24,864 nucleotides of DNA. Origin: Clostridiales bacterium (GTDB taxonomy: Bacteria > Bacillota > Clostridia > Peptostreptococcales > Anaerovoracaceae). Positions 8,207 to 15,601 of the stretch are shown one piece after another. The notes beneath the pieces were generated by a model. That model searched no databases, was not told the origin of the DNA, and saw only the letters and a program-made list of their open reading frames with translations. How positions within the stretch are numbered: position 1 is the stretch's first letter; every line of letters begins with the position of its first letter. Both the position numbers and the translations under genes were made by a program. The stretch is from positions 1 through 24,864 of the forward strand of contig JAAZGD010000056.1 in the NCBI GenBank assembly GCA_012511395.1, read 5' to 3'.

Positions 8207-9115
8207 ATGAAGTTAGGGTTGTTAACTGCTATTTTGCCCGATGAAACTTTTGAACAAGTAGTGGACTATGCTAAGGAAACAGGGTTTAAGTCTCTTGAGG
8301 TATGCTGTTGGCCTAAGGGGAAAGCTTTAAGAAGGTATGCAGGTATTACCCATATAGATGTGGATACCTTAACCTTGGAGAAGGCGGAGTATTACAGGGA
8401 TTATGCAAAGAAGCAGGACATTGAAATATCAGCTCTTGCATATTTTCCAAACCCCATGTCTGATGATCCTGAAACAGGGAAAGTGGCAAGGGACCATATC
8501 AAAAAGGTGATTAAAGCTGCAAAGCTTATGAAGGTGCCTGTAGTTACTACTTTTTTAGGTAAAAACAGGCTTTTAACAGTGGAGGATAACATCAAATTGA
8601 TGAAAAAGTACTGGCCGGGAATTTTAAAGGTGGCCGAGGATAACGGGATCAAGGTGGCCATCGAAAATTGTCCCATGTCCTTTACTGTAGATGAGTGGCC
8701 CGGCGGAAACAATTTGGCACATTCACCATATATATGGGAAGAGATGTTTAAGATGAGCAAAAATATGGGCTTATGTTTTGATCCCAGCCATCTGGTACTT
8801 CAAGGCATGACTGTGAACATGCCTTTATTAAAATATCCTGATAGGATTTTCCATGTTCATTTCAAAGATATGCAGATAGATCAGGAGAAAGTGGATTTTT
8901 ACGGGAAATTTGCTTACCCCGGATTGTGGCACACTCCAAAAATTCCAGGGCTTGGTGATGTGAACTTCCCAAAGCTTATAGCTAAATTAAACGATATAGG
9001 CTATAAAGGAGCATGCTGCCTTGAGGTGGAGGACAGAGCTTTTGAAGGTTCAAAAAAGGATGTAAGGAAGGCAATTTCCCAAAGCTATAGGTATTTAAAG
9101 ACCTTAATGGGGTAG
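8207..9115 (+). CDS. Sugar phosphate isomerase/epimerase-like TIM barrel (second copy)
   Basis: 302 residues from the ATG at 8207; an ATG at 8204 adds one Met. AGAGGTGAGG at 8191-8200 is the ribosome binding site. The fold matches the xylose-isomerase-like barrel. Likely metal ligands are E153 (VAIENCPM), D192 (CFDPSHL), H218 (HVHFKD) and E273 or E275 (CLEVED). It has clearly different loops from the first copy, with long segments around 155-175 and 225-250 (DEWPGGNN, FYGKFAYPGLWHTPKIPG). It is therefore not a recent duplicate and probably does a different step. It lies 16 bases after the first dehydrogenase and 13 before the second, so all four are one transcript. Confidence 0.87.
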   Translation: MKLGLLTAILPDETFEQVVDYAKETGFKSLEVCCWPKGKALRRYAGITHIDVDTLTLEKAEYYRDYAKKQDIEISALAYFPNPMSDDPETGKVARDHIKKVIKAAKLMKVPVVTTFLGKNRLLTVEDNIKLMKKYWPGILKVAEDNGIKVAIENCPMSFTVDEWPGGNNLAHSPYIWEEMFKMSKNMGLCFDPSHLVLQGMTVNMPLLKYPDRIFHVHFKDMQIDQEKVDFYGKFAYPGLWHTPKIPGLGDVNFPKLIAKLNDIGYKGACCLEVEDRAFEGSKKDVRKAISQSYRYLKTLMG

Positions 9116-9128
9116 GAGGCGGCTTAAA

Positions 9129-10097
9129 ATGATAAATATAGGACTCGTGGGACTGGGGGGAATGGGCACAGTCCACAAAAGTAATTATGAGCATATTGAA
9201 GGGGTGAAGGTTAAGGCTTGCGTTGGGGCAACTCATAAGGATAGGGAAAAGGCCAAGGAATGGCAGATTCCGATTTATTCTTCAATCGGTGAAATGGCGG
9301 AAAATGTAGAAATAGATGTGGTGGATGTGACAACACCTACATTTCTTCATAAAAGCCATGTGATGGAGGCTTTAGACGCAGATAAAAATGTGATCTGTGA
9401 AAAACCCTTGGCCCTTAATGCATCAGACGGAAAGGCCATGTTCGATAAGGCGGAAGCTAAGGGCTTAAACATTTATGTGGGTCAGGTATTAAGGTTTTTC
9501 CCTGAATACAAGGCACTTGCCCAGGTAGTTAAATCAGGAGAATACGGAAAGGCTTTAGATGGATATTTCGTAAGACTTTCTGCAAGGCCCAGATGGAACC
9601 AGGGAGGCTGGATGTTCGAAAAAGAAAAAAGCGGACTTCTGCCCTTTGATCTTCATATTCACGATCTGGATTTTATAGTAAGCCTTTTTGGAGTGCCTAA
9701 AGAGTTTTCCTATACAGCAGATGGGAATGATGACAAAAACTTTAAGGAGCACTACAGGTTTACATATAAATTTCCGGATTTGTCTGTCTGTGCCGAAGCG
9801 GCTTGGTTCAATGCAGAGTACCCATGGACTGCAGAGTATAGAGTATATTTTGAAAATGCAGTTATGGAAAGTAAAGGGGGCGTAGTAACTGCTTATGAGT
9901 TTGATAAGGAGCCAAGGGTGTTTGATACGGAAGAAAAAATTAAGATCCCCACAGGTATAAATGTGCCACCTACGGGAGTGTATTTAGATGAGCTTTCACA
10001 TTTTATGGACTGTATAAGGGAAAATAGAAAATCTGATATAGTGACGAAGGAACAAGTTTTAACAGTATTAGAATTGTTGGAAGAAATAGGGAAATAG
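9129..10097 (+). CDS. Gfo/Idh/MocA-family oxidoreductase (second copy)
   Basis: 322 residues, shorter than the first dehydrogenase. The Rossmann motif is GLGGMGTVH (8-16), the catalytic EKP is at 91-93 (CEKPLALNASD), and the C-terminal active-site element is FDLHIHDLDF (D174, H178). AGGAGG (9114-9119) overlaps the stop of the preceding gene. The two dehydrogenases differ in length and in C-terminal domain, so they likely act on different sugars. One plausible scheme is that this copy re-reduces a 3-keto hexose to the free hexose, which the ROK kinase downstream then phosphorylates. That role is inference from gene order. Confidence 0.87.
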   Translation: MINIGLVGLGGMGTVHKSNYEHIEGVKVKACVGATHKDREKAKEWQIPIYSSIGEMAENVEIDVVDVTTPTFLHKSHVMEALDADKNVICEKPLALNASDGKAMFDKAEAKGLNIYVGQVLRFFPEYKALAQVVKSGEYGKALDGYFVRLSARPRWNQGGWMFEKEKSGLLPFDLHIHDLDFIVSLFGVPKEFSYTADGNDDKNFKEHYRFTYKFPDLSVCAEAAWFNAEYPWTAEYRVYFENAVMESKGGVVTAYEFDKEPRVFDTEEKIKIPTGINVPPTGVYLDELSHFMDCIRENRKSDIVTKEQVLTVLELLEEIGK

Positions 10098-10106
10098 GTG
10101 AAGTAA

Positions 10107-11048
10107 ATGTTGAGAGCAGGTGTTGATATCGGCGGCACCGATATAAAGATAGGCTTAATAGATGATCTCGATATGAAGTTTAAGCCAAAAACCATAATTC
10201 CTTATACCGATGACGGCTATGAAACAGTTGTTGAAAAGACAGCGGAAAAAATCCAAGAGCTTCTAAAAGAGGCGGGGGGCGAGCTTTCATCCATAGGCCT
10301 TGCAGTGCCGGGGAGCATAGATATTGAAAAGGGTATGGTGATTCACGCTCATAATTTAAATTACCACAGCACTCCCATAGTTTCCGAAATGAAGAAACAC
10401 TTCCCCGACTTACCTGTGCTCATAGGAAACGATGCTGATTGTGCGGCTCTTGGAGAATTTTGCTGCGGCGCTTTCAGAGGCTACGATACGGCTGTTATTT
10501 TAACTCTTGGAACAGGAGTTGGTGGAGGCATTATCTGCAAAGGGAAGCTTTTTTCAGGAGGCAGAAAAAATGGTGTGGAGCTGGGACACATGATGTTGAA
10601 GTATGGAGGCATAAAGTGCAGCTGCGGAAACTTAGGCTGTGTGGAATCCTACTGTACAGCCACATGGATAATAAATGAGGGGAGAAGGGTAATTGAAGCA
10701 GGAAGGGACAGCCTTATAGTAAAAAGATCCGAAGGTGACCTTGAAAAGGTGGATGCAAAGCTTGTAATAGATTGCGCCAAGGAAGGAGACTTCGAAGCAA
10801 AAGCTATCTTTGATATCTTCGTGGATAATTTAAGCGCTGCCATCACTTCCATTAACGCCTGCCTTGACCCTGAAATAATGGCTCTTGGTGGAGGAGTGTC
10901 AAAAGCCGGTGACTTTCTTTTTACGCCTTTAAGAGAAAAGGTAAGGGAAAAATCCTTCTTTAAAATCGACTATAACATTGTACAGGCACAGCTTGGAAAC
11001 GATGCGGGAATAGTGGGGGCCTGTATGCTGTTTAGAAACGGAGAATAA
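10107..11048 (+). CDS. ROK-family sugar kinase (glucokinase-like)
   Basis: ATP-dependent hexose kinase of the ROK family, 313 residues. The ATP-binding DIGGT motif is at the N-terminus (GVDIGGTDIKIGLID, 5-19). The catalytic Asp is in IGNDADCAALGE (D109). The sugar and zinc site is ELGHMML (E158, H161) plus CSCGNLGCVE (C171, C173, C178). There is no N-terminal helix-turn-helix, so this is an enzyme and not a NagC/XylR-type repressor. It starts 9 bases after the second dehydrogenase and closes the enzymatic part of the operon. Its likely job is to phosphorylate the hexose released by the upstream enzymes; glucose is the default guess, N-acetylmannosamine or others are possible. Confidence 0.9.
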   Translation: MLRAGVDIGGTDIKIGLIDDLDMKFKPKTIIPYTDDGYETVVEKTAEKIQELLKEAGGELSSIGLAVPGSIDIEKGMVIHAHNLNYHSTPIVSEMKKHFPDLPVLIGNDADCAALGEFCCGAFRGYDTAVILTLGTGVGGGIICKGKLFSGGRKNGVELGHMMLKYGGIKCSCGNLGCVESYCTATWIINEGRRVIEAGRDSLIVKRSEGDLEKVDAKLVIDCAKEGDFEAKAIFDIFVDNLSAAITSINACLDPEIMALGGGVSKAGDFLFTPLREKVREKSFFKIDYNIVQAQLGNDAGIVGACMLFRNGE

Positions 11049-11061
11049 CAAGGCTGTTAAG

Positions 11062-11090
11062 TTGAAATATAAAAATGATATTGATATAAT
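11062..11090 (+). promoter_or_regulatory. Strong sigma-A promoter for the ABC transporter genes
   Basis: TTGAAA (11062-11067), a 17-base spacer and a perfect TATAAT (11085-11090) lie in the 96-base gap between the kinase gene and the binding-protein gene. The start of transcription would be near 11097. It lets the transporter be expressed separately from the enzymes upstream. Confidence 0.75.
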
Positions 11091-11109
11091 ATAGGAGTGA
11101 ACAAATAGC

Positions 11110-11121
11110 CCCCTATAGGGG
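11110..11121. promoter_or_regulatory. Perfect 12-bp palindrome in the binding-protein leader
   Basis: CCCCTATAGGGG is self-complementary and sits about 13 bases after the predicted transcription start and 10 bases before the AAGGAGG of the binding-protein gene. It could be a repressor operator or, in RNA, a small 5' hairpin. It is too short and has no U-run, so it is not a terminator. Function unknown. Confidence 0.45.
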
Positions 11122-11144
11122 ATCTTTAAAAAAGGAGGAACAAA

Positions 11145-12089
11145 ATGAAAAAAACAATTTTCGTATTTCTTATGGTAGCCATGCTGGTTATGACATCCTT
11201 TGCAGGCTGCTGTGGTGGCGGAGATGTTGCTGATGATGCCTTTAAGGTTGGAATTCTTGCTCCTGCTGTAACTCACGGATGGGTTGCCGCAGTTGCATAT
11301 AACGCAGAGCTTCAGTGCAAGGAAATGGGACTTGACTATCAGGTTCAGACATCTACCAATGCTGAAGAAATGACGGCTCAGCTTGAGGACCTCATTACAT
11401 GGGGAGCAGAGGCTATCGTAGCATTCCCGCAGTGGGAAGGTATGGAGGTTCCAATTCAGGAAGCTATTGATGAGGGAATCGTAGTAGTTAACTTTGATAT
11501 CGAAATCGATGCAGATGGTGTTTACCGTGTAACGGGCGACAACTATGATATGGGTGTTCAAGGTGCTCACTACATCTTTGATAAGATAGGAGCTGATGGA
11601 ATCGTAGTTACACTTTCTGTTCCTACTTCAGGCTCTGTTTCAAAGCTTAGAATGGATGGTTTCTTAGATACAATGGCAGAGATTGACCAGAACTGGGTAC
11701 TTAAGGAGTATGCAACTGCCTTTACCCGTGAAGATGGTTTGGCAGACTTTGCTGATATCCTTGTAAGCAATCCACAGATTGATGCTGTATATTCTCTTGA
11801 TGATGAAACATCAATCGGTGTGCTTCAGGCAATAATGGAAGCTGGAAGAACAGACATTAAAGTTATAACAGGTGGTGGCGGATGTCAGGAATATTTCAAC
11901 ATGATGCCTGATTATCCGGACATGTGGGTACAGTCTGCACTTTACTCACCTGCAATGGTTAAGGAAGCTGTTAAGATGGCAGTAGATATCCTTAACGGAG
12001 AAGAGGTAGATTCCCCAATGGTTATTCCTACAAGCTTAGTTGACAAGGATAACTATGAGGATTATCTTGATGCTAATTCTCCTTACTAA
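11145..12089 (+). CDS. Sugar ABC transporter substrate-binding lipoprotein (RbsB-like)
   Basis: 314 residues with a lipoprotein signal: MKKTIFVFLMVAMLVMTS, then FAGC with lipidated Cys at 22 (Phe at -3 is slightly unusual). The mature part is a type-1 periplasmic-binding fold like ribose- and galactose-binding proteins: FKVGILAPAVTHGWVAAVAYNAE, WGAEAIVAFPQ, VVNFDIEI, then IDAVYSLDDETSIGVLQAI and VITGGGG. It captures the sugar outside the membrane and delivers it to the permease encoded by the last gene. It has its own strong promoter, a near-ideal AAGGAGG ribosome binding site and a terminator right after it, as expected for a protein needed in excess. The ligand cannot be read from sequence. 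Confidence 0.92.
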   Translation: MKKTIFVFLMVAMLVMTSFAGCCGGGDVADDAFKVGILAPAVTHGWVAAVAYNAELQCKEMGLDYQVQTSTNAEEMTAQLEDLITWGAEAIVAFPQWEGMEVPIQEAIDEGIVVVNFDIEIDADGVYRVTGDNYDMGVQGAHYIFDKIGADGIVVTLSVPTSGSVSKLRMDGFLDTMAEIDQNWVLKEYATAFTREDGLADFADILVSNPQIDAVYSLDDETSIGVLQAIMEAGRTDIKVITGGGGCQEYFNMMPDYPDMWVQSALYSPAMVKEAVKMAVDILNGEEVDSPMVIPTSLVDKDNYEDYLDANSPY

Positions 12090-12143
12090 TAAAGTAATGG
12101 ATGAATTATAATTGACCAAAAATTAATTGCTTTAAAAATAGCT

Positions 12144-12178
12144 GGAGGGCTATGGCATAGCCATAGCTCTCCTTTTTT
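12144..12178 (+). terminator. Intrinsic terminator/attenuator between binding protein and ATPase genes
   Basis: A 12-bp stem (12144-12155 with 12161-12172, one G-U pair), a 5-base loop CATAG and six T's. It lies 55 bases after the binding-protein stop and 30 before the ATPase start. Partial readthrough would set a high ratio of binding protein to membrane components. Confidence 0.88.
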
Positions 12179-12207
12179 AAAAAATTCGCATAAAGGTAAA
12201 GGTTGTC

Positions 12208-13725
12208 ATGAATCTATTGATGGAGGATATGGTTAAATCCTTCGGGGCAAACAATGTTTTAAAGGGAGTAACCTTCGAATTAAAGGGAGGGGAAATCGTT
12301 GCCCTTTTAGGAGAGAACGGTGCAGGTAAATCTACTCTTATGAACATTTTGGGAGGAGTAGTTTTAGCGGACAAAGGAACTGTTAAAGTTGATGATGAGG
12401 TGAGAGACTTTTTAAAGCCTCTTGATTCTTTAAGTGCAGGGATAGCATTTATCCATCAGGAACTGAACCTGGTGGAGGATTTAAAGGTATATGAAAATAT
12501 TTTTATTAACACTGAATTGAAAAGAAAATCCGGTTTTCTTGATATACCTCTTATGTGTGAAAAGTGTGAGGAAATATTTAAGAGAATGGATGTTAAAATA
12601 GATCCTAAAGCTATGGTTAGAGATCTGGATGCTTCCTATAAACAGATGGTGGAGATAGCAAGAGCACTTATGATGGAAGCGGAGATGATAATCATGGATG
12701 AGCCTACTTCTTCTCTGACTGAGGTAGAGATCGAACAGGTCTTTTATATGATGAAAACCTTAAAGGACCAAGGTGTAGGAATGGTATTCATTTCCCATAA
12801 GCTGAAGGAGGTAGTGGAAATATGTGACAGGTATTACGTTCTAAGGGACGGTGCCATGGTAAGCACAGGAGATATAAAGGATGTTACCACTAACGATTTA
12901 GCTAAATTTATGGTGGGCCATGAGGTGAGAACGGAAAATCTCCAGAGGGAAAGACCTATTGGAGAAGAGATATTAAGAGGAGAAAACATGTCTCTTAAGC
13001 GATGCTATAAAGATATAAACTTCTCCATAAGGGCAGGTGAAATAGTAGGATTTACAGGCCTTTTAGGAGATGGCAGAAGTGAGCTTTTCAGAAGTATCTT
13101 TGGAGGCACCACAGATTACAGAGGACAGGTTTACCTTGAAGGTAAAAAGATAAAGGCAAAGAATCCTGAAGAAGCGTTGAAGCTGGGCATAGGTTATCTG
13201 CCAAGAGACAGAAAAGAAAACAGCATTGTAAAGGATATGAACATTCTGGAAAACGGTACTATCGTTATACTCCCAAAACTCAAGAAAGGCTTATTGATAG
13301 ATAGAGCAACTCAGCGGGAAAAGTTTAAAGGGCAGGTAAAAAAATTAAGCATTAAACTGGAGAAGGACACGAATATGATAGGCAGTCTTTCCGGCGGAAA
13401 CCAGCAAAAAGTAGTGTTGGCAAAATGGCTTCTCTCAGACCCTAAGGTTTTAATTCTTGATAACCCTACTCAAGGGGTGGATGTGGGAGCCAAAGAAGAT
13501 ATTTATGATATAATTTTGGAGCTTGCTGACATAGGAATGGCTGTAGTGGTATTGTCCAGCGAAGCCTTGGAGGTAATCAGAGTCTGCGACAGAACCCACG
13601 TTATGTATCATGGAGAAATAAGAGGAGAAATTAAAGGAAAGCAAATGACGGAAGAAAATATTATGCGCTTAGCTACGGGAGGCGAATTATCAGAAAGTGG
13701 AGAAAAGAGCCATGGAATTAACTAA
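12208..13725 (+). CDS. Sugar ABC transporter ATP-binding protein, two fused ATPase domains (RbsA/MglA type)
   Basis: 505 residues with tandem nucleotide-binding domains, the usual layout of ribose-type importers. Domain 1 has Walker A GENGAGKST (35-43), a weakened signature segment DASYKQMVEIARAL and Walker B IIMDEPTSSL. Domain 2 starts around GEIVGFTGLLGDGRSELF, a degenerate Walker A typical for the family, and has the signature LSGGNQQKVVLAKWL and then LILDNPTQGVDVGAKEDIY. In domain 2 the usual catalytic Glu after Walker B is Asn (N419), so domain 1 probably does most hydrolysis. The gene overlaps the permease start by 14 bases. It powers uptake of the sugar bound by the lipoprotein upstream. 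Confidence 0.93.
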   Translation: MNLLMEDMVKSFGANNVLKGVTFELKGGEIVALLGENGAGKSTLMNILGGVVLADKGTVKVDDEVRDFLKPLDSLSAGIAFIHQELNLVEDLKVYENIFINTELKRKSGFLDIPLMCEKCEEIFKRMDVKIDPKAMVRDLDASYKQMVEIARALMMEAEMIIMDEPTSSLTEVEIEQVFYMMKTLKDQGVGMVFISHKLKEVVEICDRYYVLRDGAMVSTGDIKDVTTNDLAKFMVGHEVRTENLQRERPIGEEILRGENMSLKRCYKDINFSIRAGEIVGFTGLLGDGRSELFRSIFGGTTDYRGQVYLEGKKIKAKNPEEALKLGIGYLPRDRKENSIVKDMNILENGTIVILPKLKKGLLIDRATQREKFKGQVKKLSIKLEKDTNMIGSLSGGNQQKVVLAKWLLSDPKVLILDNPTQGVDVGAKEDIYDIILELADIGMAVVVLSSEALEVIRVCDRTHVMYHGEIRGEIKGKQMTEENIMRLATGGELSESGEKSHGIN

Positions 13726-14755
13726 AAGCTTTTTAATGAAGTTCGGAACCTGGTTTAAGGACAGGTGGGTAAACAATCTTTTGTTCAGCACTACCCTCAT
13801 ACTGGTGGTGATGCTCATACTTCAGGCTCAAGCCCTGGGATTTGACTTCAATTCTTTTGGTGAATGGTTTGCCACCTGGAGCAGAAACCTTACGAATGTT
13901 TTGAGGAACAACTCAGGTGTGGGAATAATTTCCCTTGGAATGACCTTTGTAATTATTTCGGGAGGAATTGATCTTGCCGTCGGCTCTACCCTTGTGGCTG
14001 TAGGGGCTTTCATAATGGTCCTTATGGATACAGGACCTCATGGCATTTTAGGAAATGCAGGTATTACGGGCTTTCCCGCCTATATGATAGCCGTTGTACT
14101 TGGAATGGGCGTTGGCCTTGTCCTTGGAGAATTTACGGGGGTATTAATTGCTAAGGGGAAAATTCCGCCCTTCGTTGCCACACTGGGGACCATGAAATTA
14201 TTCAGGTCCGTCACTCAACACTTCATGCAAGGGTATAACCCTGCAGTGCCTAAAGCCTTTCTGCCTCTTGCCAGTTTAAAGATCGGAAGCCTGATGCTGA
14301 TGCCTATTATTTACTGGCTTATTATAGCGGTGTGCATGTATATAGTATCTACAAAAACAGTTTTCGGACGCCACATTTATGCTATTGGTAGCAATGAAAG
14401 GACAGCCAGGCTTTCAGGTATAAATGTTTCCAGAGTGAAAAGAAGAGTCTACGTGCTTATGGGATTTTTAGTATCCATAGCTGCCATCGTGCAAGTTGCA
14501 AGAATAGGTTCCATGGACTACGCAAACGCAGGCTCAGGATATGAGCTTGATGCTATAGCCGCTGTTATAGTAGGAGGCACCAGCTTTGCAGGTGGTAAAG
14601 GTTCCATGGTGGGGACTGTCCTTGGAGTTATGATAATTGCGGTTATGAATAACCTTCTAAATCTTTGGGGAGTACCGCCCTTCTTAAGAGAAGCCTTTAA
14701 AGGAGCAATAGTAATTGCGGCAGTATTGATGCAGAGGAAGGAAAAAGAACTTTAG
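13712..14755 (+). CDS. Sugar ABC transporter permease (RbsC type)
   Basis: 347 residues, hydrophobic, with about 8-10 membrane segments. The family blocks are GIISLGMTFVIISGGIDLAVGS, GLVLGEFTGVLIAKGKIPPFVATLGTM, YAIGSNERTARLSGINVSRVK (the EAA-like cytoplasmic loop that meets the ATPase) and AIAAVIVGGTSFAGGKGSMVG. The ATG at 13712 is preferred because GGAGAAAAGAG lies before it; a GTG at 13697 would add five residues. The start overlaps the end of the ATPase gene, so the two are translationally coupled. One permease gene would form a homodimer. It is the last gene of the locus, followed by a strong terminator. Confidence 0.93.
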   Translation: MELTKSFLMKFGTWFKDRWVNNLLFSTTLILVVMLILQAQALGFDFNSFGEWFATWSRNLTNVLRNNSGVGIISLGMTFVIISGGIDLAVGSTLVAVGAFIMVLMDTGPHGILGNAGITGFPAYMIAVVLGMGVGLVLGEFTGVLIAKGKIPPFVATLGTMKLFRSVTQHFMQGYNPAVPKAFLPLASLKIGSLMLMPIIYWLIIAVCMYIVSTKTVFGRHIYAIGSNERTARLSGINVSRVKRRVYVLMGFLVSIAAIVQVARIGSMDYANAGSGYELDAIAAVIVGGTSFAGGKGSMVGTVLGVMIIAVMNNLLNLWGVPPFLREAFKGAIVIAAVLMQRKEKEL

Positions 14756-14767
14756 ATAAAAAAATAG

Positions 14768-14802
14768 AAGAGGGCTTCCTTAAAAAGAAGCCCTCTTTTT
14801 TA
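14768..14802. terminator. Bidirectional terminator between permease and 4Fe-4S protein genes
   Basis: A perfect 11-bp stem (14768-14778 with 14787-14797) with an 8-base loop, followed by T's on the plus strand and preceded by an A-rich run that gives U's on the minus strand. It ends the sugar locus and also the convergent minus-strand gene, whose stop codon lies within its T-run. Confidence 0.9.
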
Positions 14803-15510
14803 GTCCTCCAAAATTTCTCCTTCTGTGGAGATTGTTACAACCTGCCAGGGAATAAACTTGCCTGAATATTTAAGAGCATTAACAACAGCATGCTCAAGGC
14901 CTGAGCAGCAGGGTACTTCCATTTTTACTACCGTCAGGCTTTTAATGGAATTGTTCTTAATTATCTCTCCAAGCTTTTCGGAGTAATCACCTTGGTCCAG
15001 CTTTGGGCAGCCTATGAGGGCTACCTTGTTTTTAATAAACTTATTATGGAAATCACCATAACTGAAAGCCGTACAATCTGCAGCAATTAAAAGGTGAGCA
15101 TCATTAAAGTATGGCGCATTTATTGGAACTAGCTTAATCTGTACAGGCCACTGTGTAAGCTGGCTTTTTGGGCCTTCTGTACTTTGTGCTTTTGCTAAGG
15201 GCTCTTCCCTCTCAATGACTTTTGATTGAGATCCCGGACAACCACAAGCCAGATCTTCCTTTAGGATTCTCTTTATTTCCATATTTTTCTTTACTGCCTC
15301 TTCATCATAAGCTTCCGCCTCTCTCACCACAAAAGTAATGGCACCTTGAGGGCATGCGGGCAAACAGTCTCCTAAGCCATCGCAGTAGTCGTCTCTTAAA
15401 AGTCTGGCCTTACCGTCTACAAGGCCGATTGCTCCTTCGTGACATGCATCGACACAGATACCGCAGCCATCACATTTTTCCTCGTCTATTTGAATAATTT
15501 TTCTTTTCAT
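14800..15510 (-). CDS. 4Fe-4S dicluster ferredoxin-domain protein with extra conserved cysteines
   Basis: 236 residues, soluble. The N-terminal ferredoxin-like domain has one full cluster motif, CDGCGICVDAC (C13, C16, C19, C23). A second motif lacks one ligand: CDGLGDCLPACP (C43, Leu at 46, C49, C53). The C-terminal part has further cysteines in CGCPGS (C89, C91), ADCTAF (C146), GCPK (C168) and PCCSGLEH (C201, C202). These look like a separate metal or redox site and not random residues. This arrangement is a widespread anaerobe family often annotated only as 4Fe-4S binding protein; the electron partner is unknown. GGGAGGTT precedes the ATG. Confidence 0.85.
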   Translation of the reverse strand: MKRKIIQIDEEKCDGCGICVDACHEGAIGLVDGKARLLRDDYCDGLGDCLPACPQGAITFVVREAEAYDEEAVKKNMEIKRILKEDLACGCPGSQSKVIEREEPLAKAQSTEGPKSQLTQWPVQIKLVPINAPYFNDAHLLIAADCTAFSYGDFHNKFIKNKVALIGCPKLDQGDYSEKLGEIIKNNSIKSLTVVKMEVPCCSGLEHAVVNALKYSGKFIPWQVVTISTEGEILED

Positions 15511-15536
15511 TAGAACCTCCCAATGTATAAATTACC

Positions 15537-15564
15537 ATTATAAATTTACCCAATTGACAGTAAA
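15537..15564 (-). promoter_or_regulatory. Candidate promoter of the 4Fe-4S protein gene
   Basis: On the minus strand, TTTACT (15559-15564) is followed after 16 bases by TATAAT (15537-15542). It is back-to-back with the SPFH promoter: its -35 box shares a base with the -35 box of that promoter, so the two could compete. Confidence 0.5.
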
Positions 15565-15582
15565 TTAATCAAGTGATATCAT
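15554..15582 (+). promoter_or_regulatory. Sigma-A promoter of the SPFH operon
   Basis: A perfect TTGACA (15554-15559), a 17-base spacer and TATCAT (15577-15582, one mismatch). The start of transcription would fall near 15589, leaving only about 13 bases before the first ATG. The -10 box is covered by the first of three GATAT repeats. Confidence 0.75.
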
Positions 15583-15601
15583 TTAGATATCAATATGATA
15601 T
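15575..15601. repeat. Three GATAT boxes with exact 11-bp spacing, candidate operator
   Basis: GATAT occurs at 15575-15579, 15586-15590 and 15597-15601, one helical turn apart, running from the -10 box to the start codon. The first two are within GATATC palindromes, so they read the same on both strands. Ribbon-helix-helix proteins commonly bind such phased short boxes, and the operon's second gene encodes one. Confidence 0.5.

Noticed and set aside
6220..10097. Classical myo-inositol catabolic operon
   Set aside because: IolG- and IolE/IolI-like folds are present, but IolB, IolC, IolD, IolA and IolJ are missing, and a ROK kinase is not part of that pathway. Kept only as an alternative.
10107..11048. 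ROK protein as a transcriptional repressor
   Set aside because: The protein begins directly at the ATP-binding motif with no helix-turn-helix.
11110..11121. Leader palindrome as a terminator
   Set aside because: Stem is only 4-5 bp with no loop to spare and no U-run, and a ribosome binding site follows at once.
10929..11570. Long minus-strand open frame (213 codons) across the kinase end, the promoter gap and the binding-protein gene
   Set aside because: Its product resembles no family, has scattered Cys/His/Phe-rich composition, and it lies opposite two clear genes and a strong plus-strand promoter.
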